DNA of 15,908 bases, from the NCBI GenBank assembly GCA_031383555.1, contig JANMZR010000215.1:1-15908 (forward strand), written 5' to 3'. The stretch comes from JANMZR01 sp031383555. Its GTDB lineage: Bacteria > Bacteroidota > Bacteroidia > Cytophagales > Spirosomataceae. A program made the position numbers and the translations under genes. Positions 7,105 to 15,600 of this stretch are shown here, piece by piece. The notes under the pieces are model-generated. The model was not told the DNA's origin. It was given only the letters and a program-made list of their open reading frames with translations, and searched no databases. The stretch's first letter is position 1, and every line of letters begins with the position of its first letter.

Positions 7105-7512
7105 ATGCCAAAACAAATCTTTATCAATTTAGCAGTTAAAGACCCTGCAAAATCAATGGAGTTTTACACTGCAATGGGTTTTACAAATAATCCAACTTTT
7201 TCAGACGCTTCAGGAAAATGTATGGTTTGGGATGAAAACATTTTCTTAATGATATTGTCACATGAGAAGTTTGCCAGTTTCGCCACCAAACCCATTGCCG
7301 ACACAAAAACGAATTTAGCAGGGCTTTTTTCGTTATCATTTGACAGTATAGATGAAGTAAATAATACAATGACCAATGGATTAAATGCAGGAGGCATAGA
7401 ACCTACTGAAATGAAAGATTATGGATTTATGCAACAACGTACCATCGAAGATTTTGATGGACATACTTGGGAAATTTTCTTTATGGACATGACTAAATTT
7501 CCAACAGAATAA
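7105..7512 (+). CDS. VOC (glyoxalase / bleomycin-resistance fold) family protein
   Basis: A 135-residue protein with the paired beta-alpha-beta-beta-beta modules of the vicinal-oxygen-chelate superfamily. It opens with IFINLAVKDPAKSMEFYTAMGF, broken here as IFINLAV then KDPAKSMEFYTAMGF, and ends with DFDGHTWEIFFMD, where Glu123 is the expected C-terminal metal ligand. The first ligand position, often His, is Asn8, so the metal site may be altered or absent. This subgroup is usually annotated as glyoxalase or lactoylglutathione-lyase-like without proven substrate. It is followed after 15 bp by an Old Yellow Enzyme gene, suggesting a two-gene operon for electrophile or carbonyl detoxification (inference). 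Confidence 0.85.
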   Translation: MPKQIFINLAVKDPAKSMEFYTAMGFTNNPTFSDASGKCMVWDENIFLMILSHEKFASFATKPIADTKTNLAGLFSLSFDSIDEVNNTMTNGLNAGGIEPTEMKDYGFMQQRTIEDFDGHTWEIFFMDMTKFPTE

Positions 7513-7527
7513 TATAAAACCCATCGA

Positions 7528-8607
7528 ATGTTTCCAAAACTGTTCAATCCCATCGCTTTTAAAAACATCACACTAAAAAACCGAATTGTGGTATCACCGA
7601 TGTGCCAATATTCGGCTGAAAACGGATTTGCAAATGATTGGCATCTGGTTCATTTGGGCAGCAGGGCAGCAGGGGGGGCTGGTTTAATAGTTCAGGAAGC
7701 GACGGCGATTTCGCTAGAAGGGCGTATCTCGCCAGGTGATTTGGGCCTTTGGGAAGATAATCAAATAGAAAAATTAAGATTAATCACCGATTTTATAAAA
7801 AGTCAAAATGCGTTGCCTGGTATTCAGTTGGCACATGCTGGCCGAAAGGCAAGTTGTCATCCGCCTTTCCTTGGGGGCAAGCAATTGGCTGTCAATGAAG
7901 GTGCTTGGCCCACTTACGGTCCATCGGCTTTGGCATTCGAAGAAGGTCAAATTCTACCCAATATTTTAGATAAAAAAGGCATTCAAAAAGTGATATTTGA
8001 TTTTAAATTAGCCACCCAAAGAGCAGTAAAAGCTGGTTATCAAATTTTGGAAATACATGCCGCTCATGGTTATTTACTGCACGAATTCCTTTCGCCATTA
8101 TCAAATAAAAGAACTGATGAATATGGAGGAATATTTGAAAACCGAATTCGATTGATACTTGAAGTTTTGGAAGCTGTACAATTAGAATGGCCATTAAATT
8201 TACCTTTATTTGTAAGAATATCGGCCACTGATTGGGCAGATGGAGGTTGGACCTTAGAAGAATCTATTAAACTTTCAAAGATTTTAAAGGGAAAAGGTGT
8301 TGATTTAATTGATGTTTCTTCAGGTGGGCTAACCTCAGCCCAAAAAATTACGCTTGGCCCAGGTTATCAAGTTCCTTTTGCAGAAGAAATTAAAAATAAG
8401 GTTGGCATAGCAACTGGTGCCGTCGGTTTAATTACCACTGCCTTACAAGCCGAGGCTATTTTACAAAAAAATCAATCAGATTTGGTATTTTTTGCTCGAG
8501 AGTCATTAAGGAATCCAAACTTAGCGTTAAATTTTGCTCAAGAATTGAAGGCGGATATTGGTTGGCCAAGACAATATGAAAGGGCGAAAGTGAGAATATC
8601 AGTTTAA
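7528..8607 (+). CDS. namA: NADPH dehydrogenase, Old Yellow Enzyme of the YqjM/NamA class
   Basis: A 359-residue FMN-dependent TIM-barrel enoate reductase. It keeps class-specific residues: Cys26 and Tyr28 in SPMCQYS (redox-tuning Cys and substrate-contact Tyr of the thermophilic-like class) and the His177/His180 pair in EIHAAHGYLLHEF that binds the carbonyl oxygen of substrates. The loop LSPLSNKRTDEYGG and the C-terminal GWPRQYERA segment are also typical. It reduces activated C=C bonds of enals, enones, quinones or nitro compounds with NADPH in the cytoplasm; the physiological substrate is generally not known. It follows the VOC gene by 15 bp and the two are probably co-transcribed. The symbol is given by family resemblance. 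Confidence 0.92.
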   Translation: MFPKLFNPIAFKNITLKNRIVVSPMCQYSAENGFANDWHLVHLGSRAAGGAGLIVQEATAISLEGRISPGDLGLWEDNQIEKLRLITDFIKSQNALPGIQLAHAGRKASCHPPFLGGKQLAVNEGAWPTYGPSALAFEEGQILPNILDKKGIQKVIFDFKLATQRAVKAGYQILEIHAAHGYLLHEFLSPLSNKRTDEYGGIFENRIRLILEVLEAVQLEWPLNLPLFVRISATDWADGGWTLEESIKLSKILKGKGVDLIDVSSGGLTSAQKITLGPGYQVPFAEEIKNKVGIATGAVGLITTALQAEAILQKNQSDLVFFARESLRNPNLALNFAQELKADIGWPRQYERAKVRISV

Positions 8608-8717
8608 AATTAATTTTCTATAAACTAAATTATCAGATCATAGGCGATGAAACCAAGTAAATAATTTGCTATTTAAAAAACATTTTAATAATTTATTTGT
8701 TAAAAAAATAAAAACTC

Positions 8718-9176
8718 ATGCTCACAAAATCTCAAAAAGCGCCCGATTTCCAAGCAGTTGACGAAAACGGAAATATAGTAAATAACGAAACTTTATTAGG
8801 TAAAAAATATATCCTGTTCTTTTATGGCCAGGACGATACTCCCACCTGCACTAAACAAGTTTGTGCTGCAAATGATATATTCAATCAAGTACAACCAATT
8901 GGTTATGAAGTGTTTGGGGTGAGCCCTGATACTGTTGCAAAACACCAAAAGTTTATTGCCAAATACAAATTAAATATTTCATTGCTTTCAGACCCGAGCA
9001 AACAAATGATGTATGCGTTTGGAGCTTATGGTCCTAAAAAATTTATGGGGAAAGATGTAATTGGTGTATACAGAAAAACCTATTTTATAAATGAAACAGG
9101 CATAATAACAGGAATTATAGATGAAGTAAAGGCAGTAGACCAAGGCAAACAAATAATGGAAATAATTAATGCTTAA
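8718..9176 (+). CDS. bcp: Peroxiredoxin, BCP/PrxQ type
   Basis: A 152-residue atypical 2-Cys peroxiredoxin. The peroxidatic Cys44 lies in FYGQDDTPTCTKQVC and the resolving Cys49 five residues later, the hallmark of the BCP/PrxQ alpha2 type that forms an intramolecular disulfide reduced by thioredoxin. Thr41 and Pro42 of the TPxC active site are kept. The usual Gly before the peroxidatic Cys is Thr43, a mild deviation. It would remove hydrogen peroxide and organic hydroperoxides in the cytoplasm. A 110-bp AT-rich gap upstream with no convincing promoter match separates it from the Old Yellow Enzyme gene; the grouping suits a redox-stress role. Confidence 0.92.
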   Translation: MLTKSQKAPDFQAVDENGNIVNNETLLGKKYILFFYGQDDTPTCTKQVCAANDIFNQVQPIGYEVFGVSPDTVAKHQKFIAKYKLNISLLSDPSKQMMYAFGAYGPKKFMGKDVIGVYRKTYFINETGIITGIIDEVKAVDQGKQIMEIINA

Positions 9177-9209
9177 ACTTTATTTTCATTAATTTTCCCA
9201 AAAAAATGC

Positions 9210-9218
9210 TACCTTTAC
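9210..9218 (+). promoter_or_regulatory. Candidate -7 box for tRNA-Arg
   Basis: TACCTTTAC matches TAnnTTTG with one mismatch and ends 10 nt before the first base of the tRNA, a fitting distance for a transcript starting a few bases upstream of it. No clear TTG -33 box was found. Confidence 0.4.
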
Positions 9219-9228
9219 AGCCATGAAT

Positions 9229-9301
9229 GGCCCCCTAGTTCAATGGATCAGAATATCAGATTTCGGCTCTGATGATAGGGGTTCGAATCCCTTGGGGGTC
9301 A
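9229..9301 (+). tRNA. tRNA-Arg, anticodon TCG
   Basis: A complete 73-nt cloverleaf. The acceptor pairs GGCCCCC (9229-9235) with GGGGGTC (9294-9300), including one G-U pair. The D stem is GTTC/GAAT with a GG-containing loop. The anticodon stem TCAGA (9256-9260) / TCTGA (9268-9272) encloses TTTCGGC, giving anticodon TCG at 9263-9265, which reads CGA and related Arg codons. A 4-nt variable loop follows. The T stem AGGGG/CCCTT encloses TTCGAAT. The discriminator base is A. No CCA is encoded, so it must be added enzymatically. No tRNA-end duplication that would mark an integrated element was seen. Confidence 0.93.
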
Positions 9302-9310
9302 CTAAAAAAT

Positions 9311-9348
9311 AAAAATCCTAAATTCAATTTTGAGTTTGGGATTTTTTT
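9311..9348 (+). terminator. Rho-independent terminator after tRNA-Arg
   Basis: AAAAATCC (9311-9318) pairs with GGATTTTT (9339-9346), and the stem continues inward through TAAATTCAA against TTGAGTTTG with two G-U pairs. A run of T closes it. It begins 10 nt after the tRNA and should set its 3' end; the leading A-run means it may also act on the opposite strand. Confidence 0.75.
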
Positions 9349-9373
9349 ATTGAGTTTAATAAAAAATAAAAAG

Positions 9374-9865
9374 ATGATAAACGAACTAAAAATATCGCTT
9401 TGGCAACAATTTGGAGCTAGTGTTGATATGCTTGAAAATGCAATTGAAATGTGTCCGGAAGCTTTTTGGAACGACAAAAAAAAGTTTTGGTACAACGCCT
9501 TTCATTGTCTTTTCTTTTTGGATTATTATTTAACTGTTGAACCAGCTAATTTTATACCTCCTCAGCCATTTACATTTTCAGAGTTTGAAGATAAAATGCC
9601 AGAAAAAGTTTATTCCAAAGAAGAATTGTTAACTTATTTACAAAAAAATCGTTTAAAATGCCATAGTCTTATTTTGAATTTGACCGAAAATTCTGCTCAA
9701 AACAGATGGATTAATGAGTCAAAAACTATGGATTATTCAATTATTGAAATTTTAATTTACAATATGCGACATGTGCAACACCATGCCGCACAACTTAATT
9801 TGCTTTTACGTCAAGAAATTAATGATGCCCCTGGATGGATTTCGATAGCTGATATGAAACTTTAA
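9374..9865 (+). CDS. DinB-fold (DinB/YfiT-like) putative metalloprotein
   Basis: A 163-residue all-helical protein of the DinB superfamily, a four-helix bundle with a three-His metal site. His44 lies in NAFHCLFFLDYYL, and His133 and His137 form an HxxxH pair in MRHVQHHAAQLN. Superfamily members include metal-dependent thiol transferases (bacillithiol, mycothiol) and proteins of unknown function; no substrate can be assigned. The open frame extends upstream into the tRNA (TTG/ATG-like starts near 9272), but those codons lie in the tRNA and its terminator, so the ATG at 9374 is the proper start and gives the normal family length. It is probably transcribed separately from the tRNA. Confidence 0.82.
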   Translation: MINELKISLWQQFGASVDMLENAIEMCPEAFWNDKKKFWYNAFHCLFFLDYYLTVEPANFIPPQPFTFSEFEDKMPEKVYSKEELLTYLQKNRLKCHSLILNLTENSAQNRWINESKTMDYSIIEILIYNMRHVQHHAAQLNLLLRQEINDAPGWISIADMKL

Positions 9866-9946
9866 AATAAAAAAAGTGTCTATTCGTAAAATAAAAATAA
9901 AATATTTTTCTCTCAAGAACAAAAATTAAATATTTTAAATAAACAT

Positions 9947-9974
9947 CCTCAAATCGCATAATGAGGCATTTTTT
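9947..9974 (+). terminator. Possible terminator after the DinB-fold gene
   Basis: CCTCA (9947-9951) and TGAGG (9962-9966) form a 5-bp stem around a 10-nt loop, followed closely by six T. It lies in the 233-bp gap between the DinB-fold and fasciclin genes. The stem is short, so support is modest. The rest of the gap is AT-rich; it also has one small inverted repeat near 10023-10040 and no recognised gene. Confidence 0.4.
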
Positions 9975-10098
9975 CTAAAAGAATAATACCGTTTACTCAT
10001 TATTGAGCTAGAGAATTAAAAATTTTCCTGTTTCGGAAAACATTTTACTCACAGTTTTGTTTAATCATTAGTTATAAAACTTAAACAAAAAAAAGAGT

Positions 10099-11025
10099 AT
10101 GAAAAATCAAAAAATTAAAAATTCGCTTAGCTTGTTCCTTTTCGCTTTTGTGTTAATTTTTTCATCTTGCAAAAAAGATGATGAAGTTGTAGTTGCTCCA
10201 CCGAAAGACATTGTAGATATTGCCTTATCTGATGCAAGATTTACAACCCTTACAAAATTACTTTCTGACAACGGTCTTGTTTCTGCATTAAAAGGTGCTG
10301 GTCCTTTTACAGTATTTGCACCAACAAATGATGCCTTCGCCAAAATTGATGCTAGCAAACTAACTAAAGATCAATTAGTTGCTGTATTAAAAGCACACGT
10401 TTTAAGTGGTAAAGTGGCTGCCGCTGACGTAAAATCAGGCACAGCAAGCACTTTGTCTGAGCCTATATACTTATCGAAAAATGCCAATGGTGTGTATATT
10501 AATGGCAATTCGAAAGTAACACAAGCCGACGTTTCTGGAGCTAACGGTATTATACACGTTATAGATAATGTAATAGTACCTCCATCAAAATCGTTGGTAG
10601 AAATAGCTGCTGGAATCCCAGATTTTTCTGAACTAGTTTCTTTAGTATTGGCTGCAGACGCTGGCGTTGCAAAAGCTCTTAGTGATGCTTCTGCTTCTGG
10701 TTTAACTGTATTTGCTCCTACTAATGCTGCATTTACTGAACTTTACAAAACTTTACCTAAAGCAACTTTATTACAGGCTGGTAACAAGGCTTTGTTGACT
10801 TCGGTATTGTTGTACCATGTTGTACCGGGCAGAGTTTTCTCTAGCGATTTACCAAACGTTTCAGGTGAAGTAGGTTCGGCAAATGGCAAGGACAAATTAA
10901 GTTTTGACCTAAGTTCAGGAGCAGTAGTAAAAGGTAAAGCAAGTGGAAGCTCAACTATTACTGCGGCTAATGTTTTAGCCACAAATGGTGTAATTCATGT
11001 GATTAATAAGGTATTGTTGCCTTAA
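10099..11025 (+). CDS. Lipoprotein with two fasciclin (FAS1) domains
   Basis: A 308-residue envelope lipoprotein. A lysine-containing N-region, a hydrophobic stretch and the lipobox FSSC place the lipidated Cys at 24. It is followed by KKDDE, similar to the Lys/Asp-rich export signal that sends Bacteroidota lipoproteins to the cell surface. Two FAS1 repeats follow, at about residues 37-162 and 165-308. Each has the conserved FTVFAPTNDAF / LTVFAPTNAAF block and ends with an NGIIHVIDNVIVP / NGVIHVINKVLLP block. FAS1 domains mediate adhesion or protein and carbohydrate binding. It is probably monocistronic: a 233-bp gap precedes it and a strong terminator follows. No enzymatic role is expected. 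Confidence 0.93.
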   Translation: MKNQKIKNSLSLFLFAFVLIFSSCKKDDEVVVAPPKDIVDIALSDARFTTLTKLLSDNGLVSALKGAGPFTVFAPTNDAFAKIDASKLTKDQLVAVLKAHVLSGKVAAADVKSGTASTLSEPIYLSKNANGVYINGNSKVTQADVSGANGIIHVIDNVIVPPSKSLVEIAAGIPDFSELVSLVLAADAGVAKALSDASASGLTVFAPTNAAFTELYKTLPKATLLQAGNKALLTSVLLYHVVPGRVFSSDLPNVSGEVGSANGKDKLSFDLSSGAVVKGKASGSSTITAANVLATNGVIHVINKVLLP

Positions 11026-11046
11026 ATATAAAAAGTAGAGCATAAA

Positions 11047-11092
11047 AATACCCACCAAAAATATTTTCTATTTTTGGTAGGTATTTTTTTTA
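11047..11092. terminator. Strong bidirectional terminator between convergent genes
   Basis: A 17-bp stem (11047-11063 with 11069-11085, one mismatch) around a 5-nt loop, with a T-run downstream on the plus strand and an A-run upstream that becomes a T-run on the minus strand. It lies between the stop of the fasciclin gene (11025) and the stop of the DJ-1-like gene (11096) and should terminate both. Confidence 0.9.
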
Positions 11093-11095
11093 CTA

Positions 11096-11653
11096 TTATT
11101 CCTCCAAACAATCAAAAACCATACGATAAAAATCGGGGTGCGACTGCCAAGTTTGCCCTGAAACATAACGTCCATCACGAGCTGCTTCCCTTTTGCCATC
11201 ATATTTGCCCCCACAAGCCTCTACTTCAAAGCGTACGTTTTCATAACAAGTAAGATTTTTATTTTTCACTAAACCAGCTGCTGTTAATATCTGAATTCCG
11301 TGACAAATTGAAAATATATACTTATCAGCTCCGTCAAACGCTCTTACGATTTCTATAACTTTGGCATCATGCCGTAAAAACTCTGGTGCACGCCCACCTA
11401 ATAATAAAACTGCTAAGTAATCGTCAACTTTCACATCAGTAAAAGCTATATCCGACATCACTCCATAACCTGGTTTCTCTACATAAGTATCCCAACCTTC
11501 CTCAAAATCATGGATCACCAAATGCATCCTTTTTACTGAAGGAGCTGCTATAACTACTTCATAATTAGCCTCTTCAAAGCGATGTTTGCCATAAAGGCAT
11601 TCGTAACTTTCACCAGCATCACCGGTAATAATGAGTATTTTTTCTTTTGCCAT
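11096..11653 (-). CDS. DJ-1/PfpI family protein
   Basis: A 185-residue class-I-glutamine-amidotransferase-like protein of the DJ-1/PfpI family. The nucleophile elbow SICHGIQIL gives Cys117-His118, the LLLGGRAPE strand-loop lies at residues 83-91, and an early acidic residue (Glu15 or Glu18 in GDAGESYE) matches the Glu that tunes the Cys. Members act as cysteine peptidases, glyoxalase III-like or glycation-repair enzymes, or general stress proteins; the exact reaction cannot be chosen here. It is the only minus-strand gene in the window, convergent with the fasciclin gene and divergent from the lipocalin-like lipoprotein gene across a 180-bp AT-rich gap where no clear promoter boxes were found. 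Confidence 0.9.
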   Translation of the reverse strand: MAKEKILIITGDAGESYECLYGKHRFEEANYEVVIAAPSVKRMHLVIHDFEEGWDTYVEKPGYGVMSDIAFTDVKVDDYLAVLLLGGRAPEFLRHDAKVIEIVRAFDGADKYIFSICHGIQILTAAGLVKNKNLTCYENVRFEVEACGGKYDGKREAARDGRYVSGQTWQSHPDFYRMVFDCLEE

Positions 11654-11833
11654 AATTTATTATTGAAGAATATTATTTAAATTTATTTACAAATAAAAGA
11701 ATTATTTTGGAATATAGGAAATCATTTAAAATATACCGCTTGATACATAAATCTTCTATATTTTGGTGGAAATCATTTGAAAAGATTATCTTTAAATGTT
11801 AAAATAAAAATTAAAGCTATTAAACAGAATACC

Positions 11834-12424
11834 ATGTCAAAAATTACAAATTTACTTACAACCACAGTTTTAGCATTAGTAATATTTTCCTGTAGTAAAT
11901 CAAAAGATGGAAGCCCAGCCCCTGCATCAGCATCTGTGATTGGTAAATGGACTTTTGGCGCTCTAGGTATAAAAACAGATGTAAAGACTATTGAAGCAAG
12001 TATTGCCGAAATTAGAAAATTAGATCCAGAAACTGGCGATGGATTGGGCAAATCGAGTTATGAATTTAAAGCTGATGGAAAAGCCATTACTATTGACGAT
12101 GGTAAAACAGAAAATGGAAAATATGTAATTGATGCCTCAAAAAAGTTTATCACAATTACTTCTGATACTGATATTGATCCAAATACTAAAAAACTCGAAA
12201 TAACCAAATATGAAATTATTACTTTAACTGCTACAAATTTAGTTTTAGGATTAACCACAGTAACCCAAAAAAATGCAGATGGTGAATTTAGTTCTGGAAA
12301 TGAAGAAGAAGATTTTATTAACTATTTTATCGGTTTAATTGTTTTTAGCGCTAAAGGCCTTGATACAGATGCCGAATTTGAAAAAGCCAAAACGATTCAA
12401 ATATTAATAAAATTGGTGAAATAA
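11834..12424 (+). CDS. Lipocalin-like lipoprotein
   Basis: A 196-residue predicted lipoprotein. The start chosen is the ATG at 11834, because it gives a normal signal sequence ending in VIFSC with the lipidated Cys at 20. The frame extends 19 codons upstream to 11777, but that would bury the signal behind a charged stretch. After a SKSKDG linker, a beta-rich domain begins with VIGKWTFG and alternates short strands with turns (YEFKADGKAITI, GKYVIDASKKFITI), matching lipocalin-like domains common in Bacteroidota lipoproteins. The acidic segment SGNEEEDF is near the C terminus. No ligand or function is known. It is transcribed alone, ending in a strong hairpin terminator. Confidence 0.8.
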   Translation: MSKITNLLTTTVLALVIFSCSKSKDGSPAPASASVIGKWTFGALGIKTDVKTIEASIAEIRKLDPETGDGLGKSSYEFKADGKAITIDDGKTENGKYVIDASKKFITITSDTDIDPNTKKLEITKYEIITLTATNLVLGLTTVTQKNADGEFSSGNEEEDFINYFIGLIVFSAKGLDTDAEFEKAKTIQILIKLVK

Positions 12425-12468
12425 CCCTTTTATTATTTTACGAATTTTATGAATAGAAAAAAGATAAA

Positions 12469-12498
12469 TGGTCAAGCGAAAGTTTGACTATTTTTTTT
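12469..12498 (+). terminator. Rho-independent terminator with GAAA tetraloop
   Basis: A 9-bp stem with two G-U pairs (12469-12477 with 12482-12490) closed by a GAAA tetraloop and followed by eight T (12491-12498). It lies 45 bp after the lipocalin-like gene. Confidence 0.88.
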
Positions 12499-12606
12499 AG
12501 ACTTTAAATACTTTGGTCCTCATGATAACAACTCTTATTTTTTGAAAATAAATGCTTATTTTTATGGCCTAAAAATACATAAAATTTCAAAATAATACTC
12601 CCCAAA

Positions 12607-15600
12607 ATGAAAAGATTAATTCTCATATTTTTATTAATTTCTAATATAATTTTTGCACAAAGTTCCATAAAACCACGCCGAATAGAAGTACTTTTTTTAG
12701 GAGATAACAATCACCACAAACCTATTGAACGAGTTTCACAAATTATGGCTGCATTGGGTTCAAAAGGTATAAATTTCACCTACACCGATCAGCTAGAGGA
12801 TATAAACGATAAAAATTTGGCCAAATTTGATGCTATTTTGGTTTATGCCAATTGGGATGAAATCACAAAATCAGCAGAAAGGTCATTGCTTAATTTTGTG
12901 GCTGCTGGCAAGGGTATTTTACCCATTCACTGTGCTTCTTATTGCTTCAGAAATTCTCCAGAATATGTAAAAATGGTAGGTGGGCAGTTTTGGAGGCATA
13001 CAGTTGACACTGTACAAGCCAATATTTTAAAATCATACGATCCGTTAATGAAAGGTGTAGCACCAATTCGATCATTTGACGAGACTTATTTGCATACTGC
13101 GCTACAACCTGATAACAATGTGTTGATGGTGAGGGATATAAAGGCCGATCAGTTTAAAGACAAACCTTCAGAAAAAACTGAACCTTATACTTGGACACGG
13201 AAATATGGCCTCGGTAATGTGTTTTATACCGCCTATGGTCATGATGAAAATACCTGGTCGAATCCCAATTTTCAGCAATTGATTTACAATGGAATTCTTT
13301 TCGTAGTGCCAGAACTTGTGGCAGCTTCTCACAAAGCACTTAATCCAAAACCTTTTGAATATAAAGAGGCTTTTTTGCCTAATTATGAAAAAAGGGATGG
13401 CCCGCAATTGCAACAATTACCACTTTCGCCTGAGGAATCCATGAAACATATTCAGATTCCAGCTAATTTCAATTTGAGCCTATTTGCCTCAGAACCAGAC
13501 GTACAGCACCCAATAGCCATGGCTTGGGATGAAAAAGGAAGGTTATATGTGCTCATCACAAAAGATTATCCTAACGAAAGAAAAGATACAGGTGGAACAG
13601 ATTTTATATTAATTTGTGAGGATACAAATGCGGACGGAAAGGCAGATAAGTTTACAAAATTTGCAGAGGGGTTGAGTATTCCTACAGGTTTGGTTTTCTC
13701 TAACGGAGGTTTGGTGGTTTCGCAAGCTCCACATATGCTTTTTTTGAAAGATACTGATGGCGATGATAAAGCTGATATTAAAAAAATATTGTTTTCTGGT
13801 TTTGGCACTGGCGATACGCATGCAGGACCAAGCAACTTGCATTATGGTTTGGACAATTGGATTTGGGGTTGTGTGGGTTACTCTGGTTATGAAGGTAAAA
13901 TAAGTGGCATTCCAGGAGATACACTAAAATTTGGCCAAGCACTTTTTCGCTTTAAAACAGGGCTAGATGGAACGGAAGGACCAAAAATGGAATGGATGAC
14001 AAGCACTTCAAACAACACGTGGGGCATGGCTTTTAACGAAGCTGGTGATATATTTGGCTCAACTGCCAACAATGCACATGGTTGGTACATGGCTATTCCT
14101 CACAATAATTTTTTAACCCCTGGTATGAACAACGACAACGGAAGCCGAGGTACCGATACCCATAAAGACATGAAAACAATTACGCCAAAAATCCGTCAAG
14201 TGGATGTATTTGGTGGCTATACGGCAGCTTCTGGTCATAATTTTTATACGGCACGCTCTTTCCCAAAAAATTATTGGAACCAAATGGCATTCGTTTCTGA
14301 ACCAACTGGCCATGTTTTACACCAAAATTTGATGGTGAAAAAAGGCACCAATTATGAAGACAAAGAGGCTTTTAACTTAATGGCAGGTGCCGATGAATGG
14401 TTTTCGCCGGTATTTTCACAAGTGGGTCCGGATGGCGCCGTTTGGGTGGCCGATTGGTATAGCTTTATTATTCAACATAATCCAAAGCCAGATGGCTTTA
14501 AAATGGGTGTAGGCAACGCTTATGAAACTGATTTACGTGATTATACCCATGGGCGAATTTATCGAGTAGGATATAACGAAGCGCCTGAATACAAGGAAGT
14601 TACATTAAATATAAATGATCCAAAAGGTTTAATAAATGCATTGCATTCACCAAACATGTTTTGGCGGAATCATGCACAAAGGCTATTAGTTGAGCGAGGT
14701 AAAACCGATATTGTACCAGAATTATTGACAATTGTAAACAGTCAAAAAGTGGATGAAATTGGCCTGAACTGTTCGGCCATTCATGCTATTTGGATACTAA
14801 AAGGACTTGGGGAAATAGAGAAAAACGAAGCTGCTTTGCAAGCCTTAATAAATGCTACAGCCCACCCTTCATGGGCTGTTCGAAAAAATGCAATACAAGC
14901 CTTGCCCAATAATGAAACTACTGCCAACCTACTTTTGGAAAGAGATTTATTAACTGATAATGAACCAATTGTAGCAATGAATGCTATTCTCAAATTGAAT
15001 CGATGCCCCTTAACACCGCAAGTAGGCAAAGTAATTTTAGATAAAATGGAAAGTTCAAAAGAATTGAGCGATCGGTGGTTACCTGATGCTTTTGCCACCG
15101 CACTTACGTCCCATAATTCTGATTTATTGAGAAACTATTTGCAAAAATTGGCTTTAAATCCAAAAGAAATACCAAATCATGACCATTCTAAAATGATGAA
15201 GTCAAATACGAAAAATACAAATGTAAATCAAAAACCAATTACAAAAGTAAATCCGCCTTCAACTGCAAATCCAAAAAAAGGAATAGATTTAATGATTAAA
15301 GACATTCGCTTTGAGCCTAGTGCACCAACTGTGAAAGAGAATTTCAAATATTTTGTTGATGTCAAAAACCAAGGATTGGACTCATTAAGAAATGGAAAAA
15401 TAGCAAGTTTAAAAATAAATATTTCAGGTGAATCACAAACTTTTACTGTATTTAGTGAAGTTCATAAAAAAGGTATTGCCCCTGGCGAAACCGTTACAAT
15501 ATCAAAAAATACAAATGGACCTTGGTCTGGCGACTTTAGTTTTTCCAATGATAAAGCTGGAGAATATACATTTACTGCACAAGTTGATTATGAAAACAAA

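Noticed and set aside
9229..9301. tRNA-Arg as an integration site for a mobile element.
   Set aside because: No duplicated tRNA 3' end, integrase gene or phage gene was found in the window.
9272..9373. Upstream extension of the DinB-fold frame to about 9272, adding 34 residues.
   Set aside because: The added codons lie in the tRNA-Arg gene and its terminator hairpin; the ATG at 9374 gives the normal family length.
10023..10040. Perfect 6-bp inverted repeat TTTTCC/GGAAAA upstream of the fasciclin gene.
   Set aside because: Short, AT-rich and without a T-run or promoter context; such repeats arise by chance in AT-rich gaps.
11777..11833. Longer start for the lipocalin-like lipoprotein.
   Set aside because: It would place 19 charged residues before a perfect lipoprotein signal sequence; the ATG at 11834 fits the lipobox.
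12545..12562. Inverted repeat AAAATAA/TTATTTT before the ThuA/dehydrogenase gene.
   Set aside because: Pure A/T arms in an AT-rich leader with no supporting regulatory context; likely chance.
12504..12710. Minus-strand 68-codon open frame between the lipocalin-like gene and the ThuA fusion.
   Set aside because: It overlaps the signal peptide of the ThuA fusion gene and shows no motif or credible start context.
13154..15098. Several minus-strand open frames of 60-105 codons opposite the ThuA/dehydrogenase gene.
   Set aside because: They show no family motif and lie entirely antisense to a continuous, clearly coding frame.
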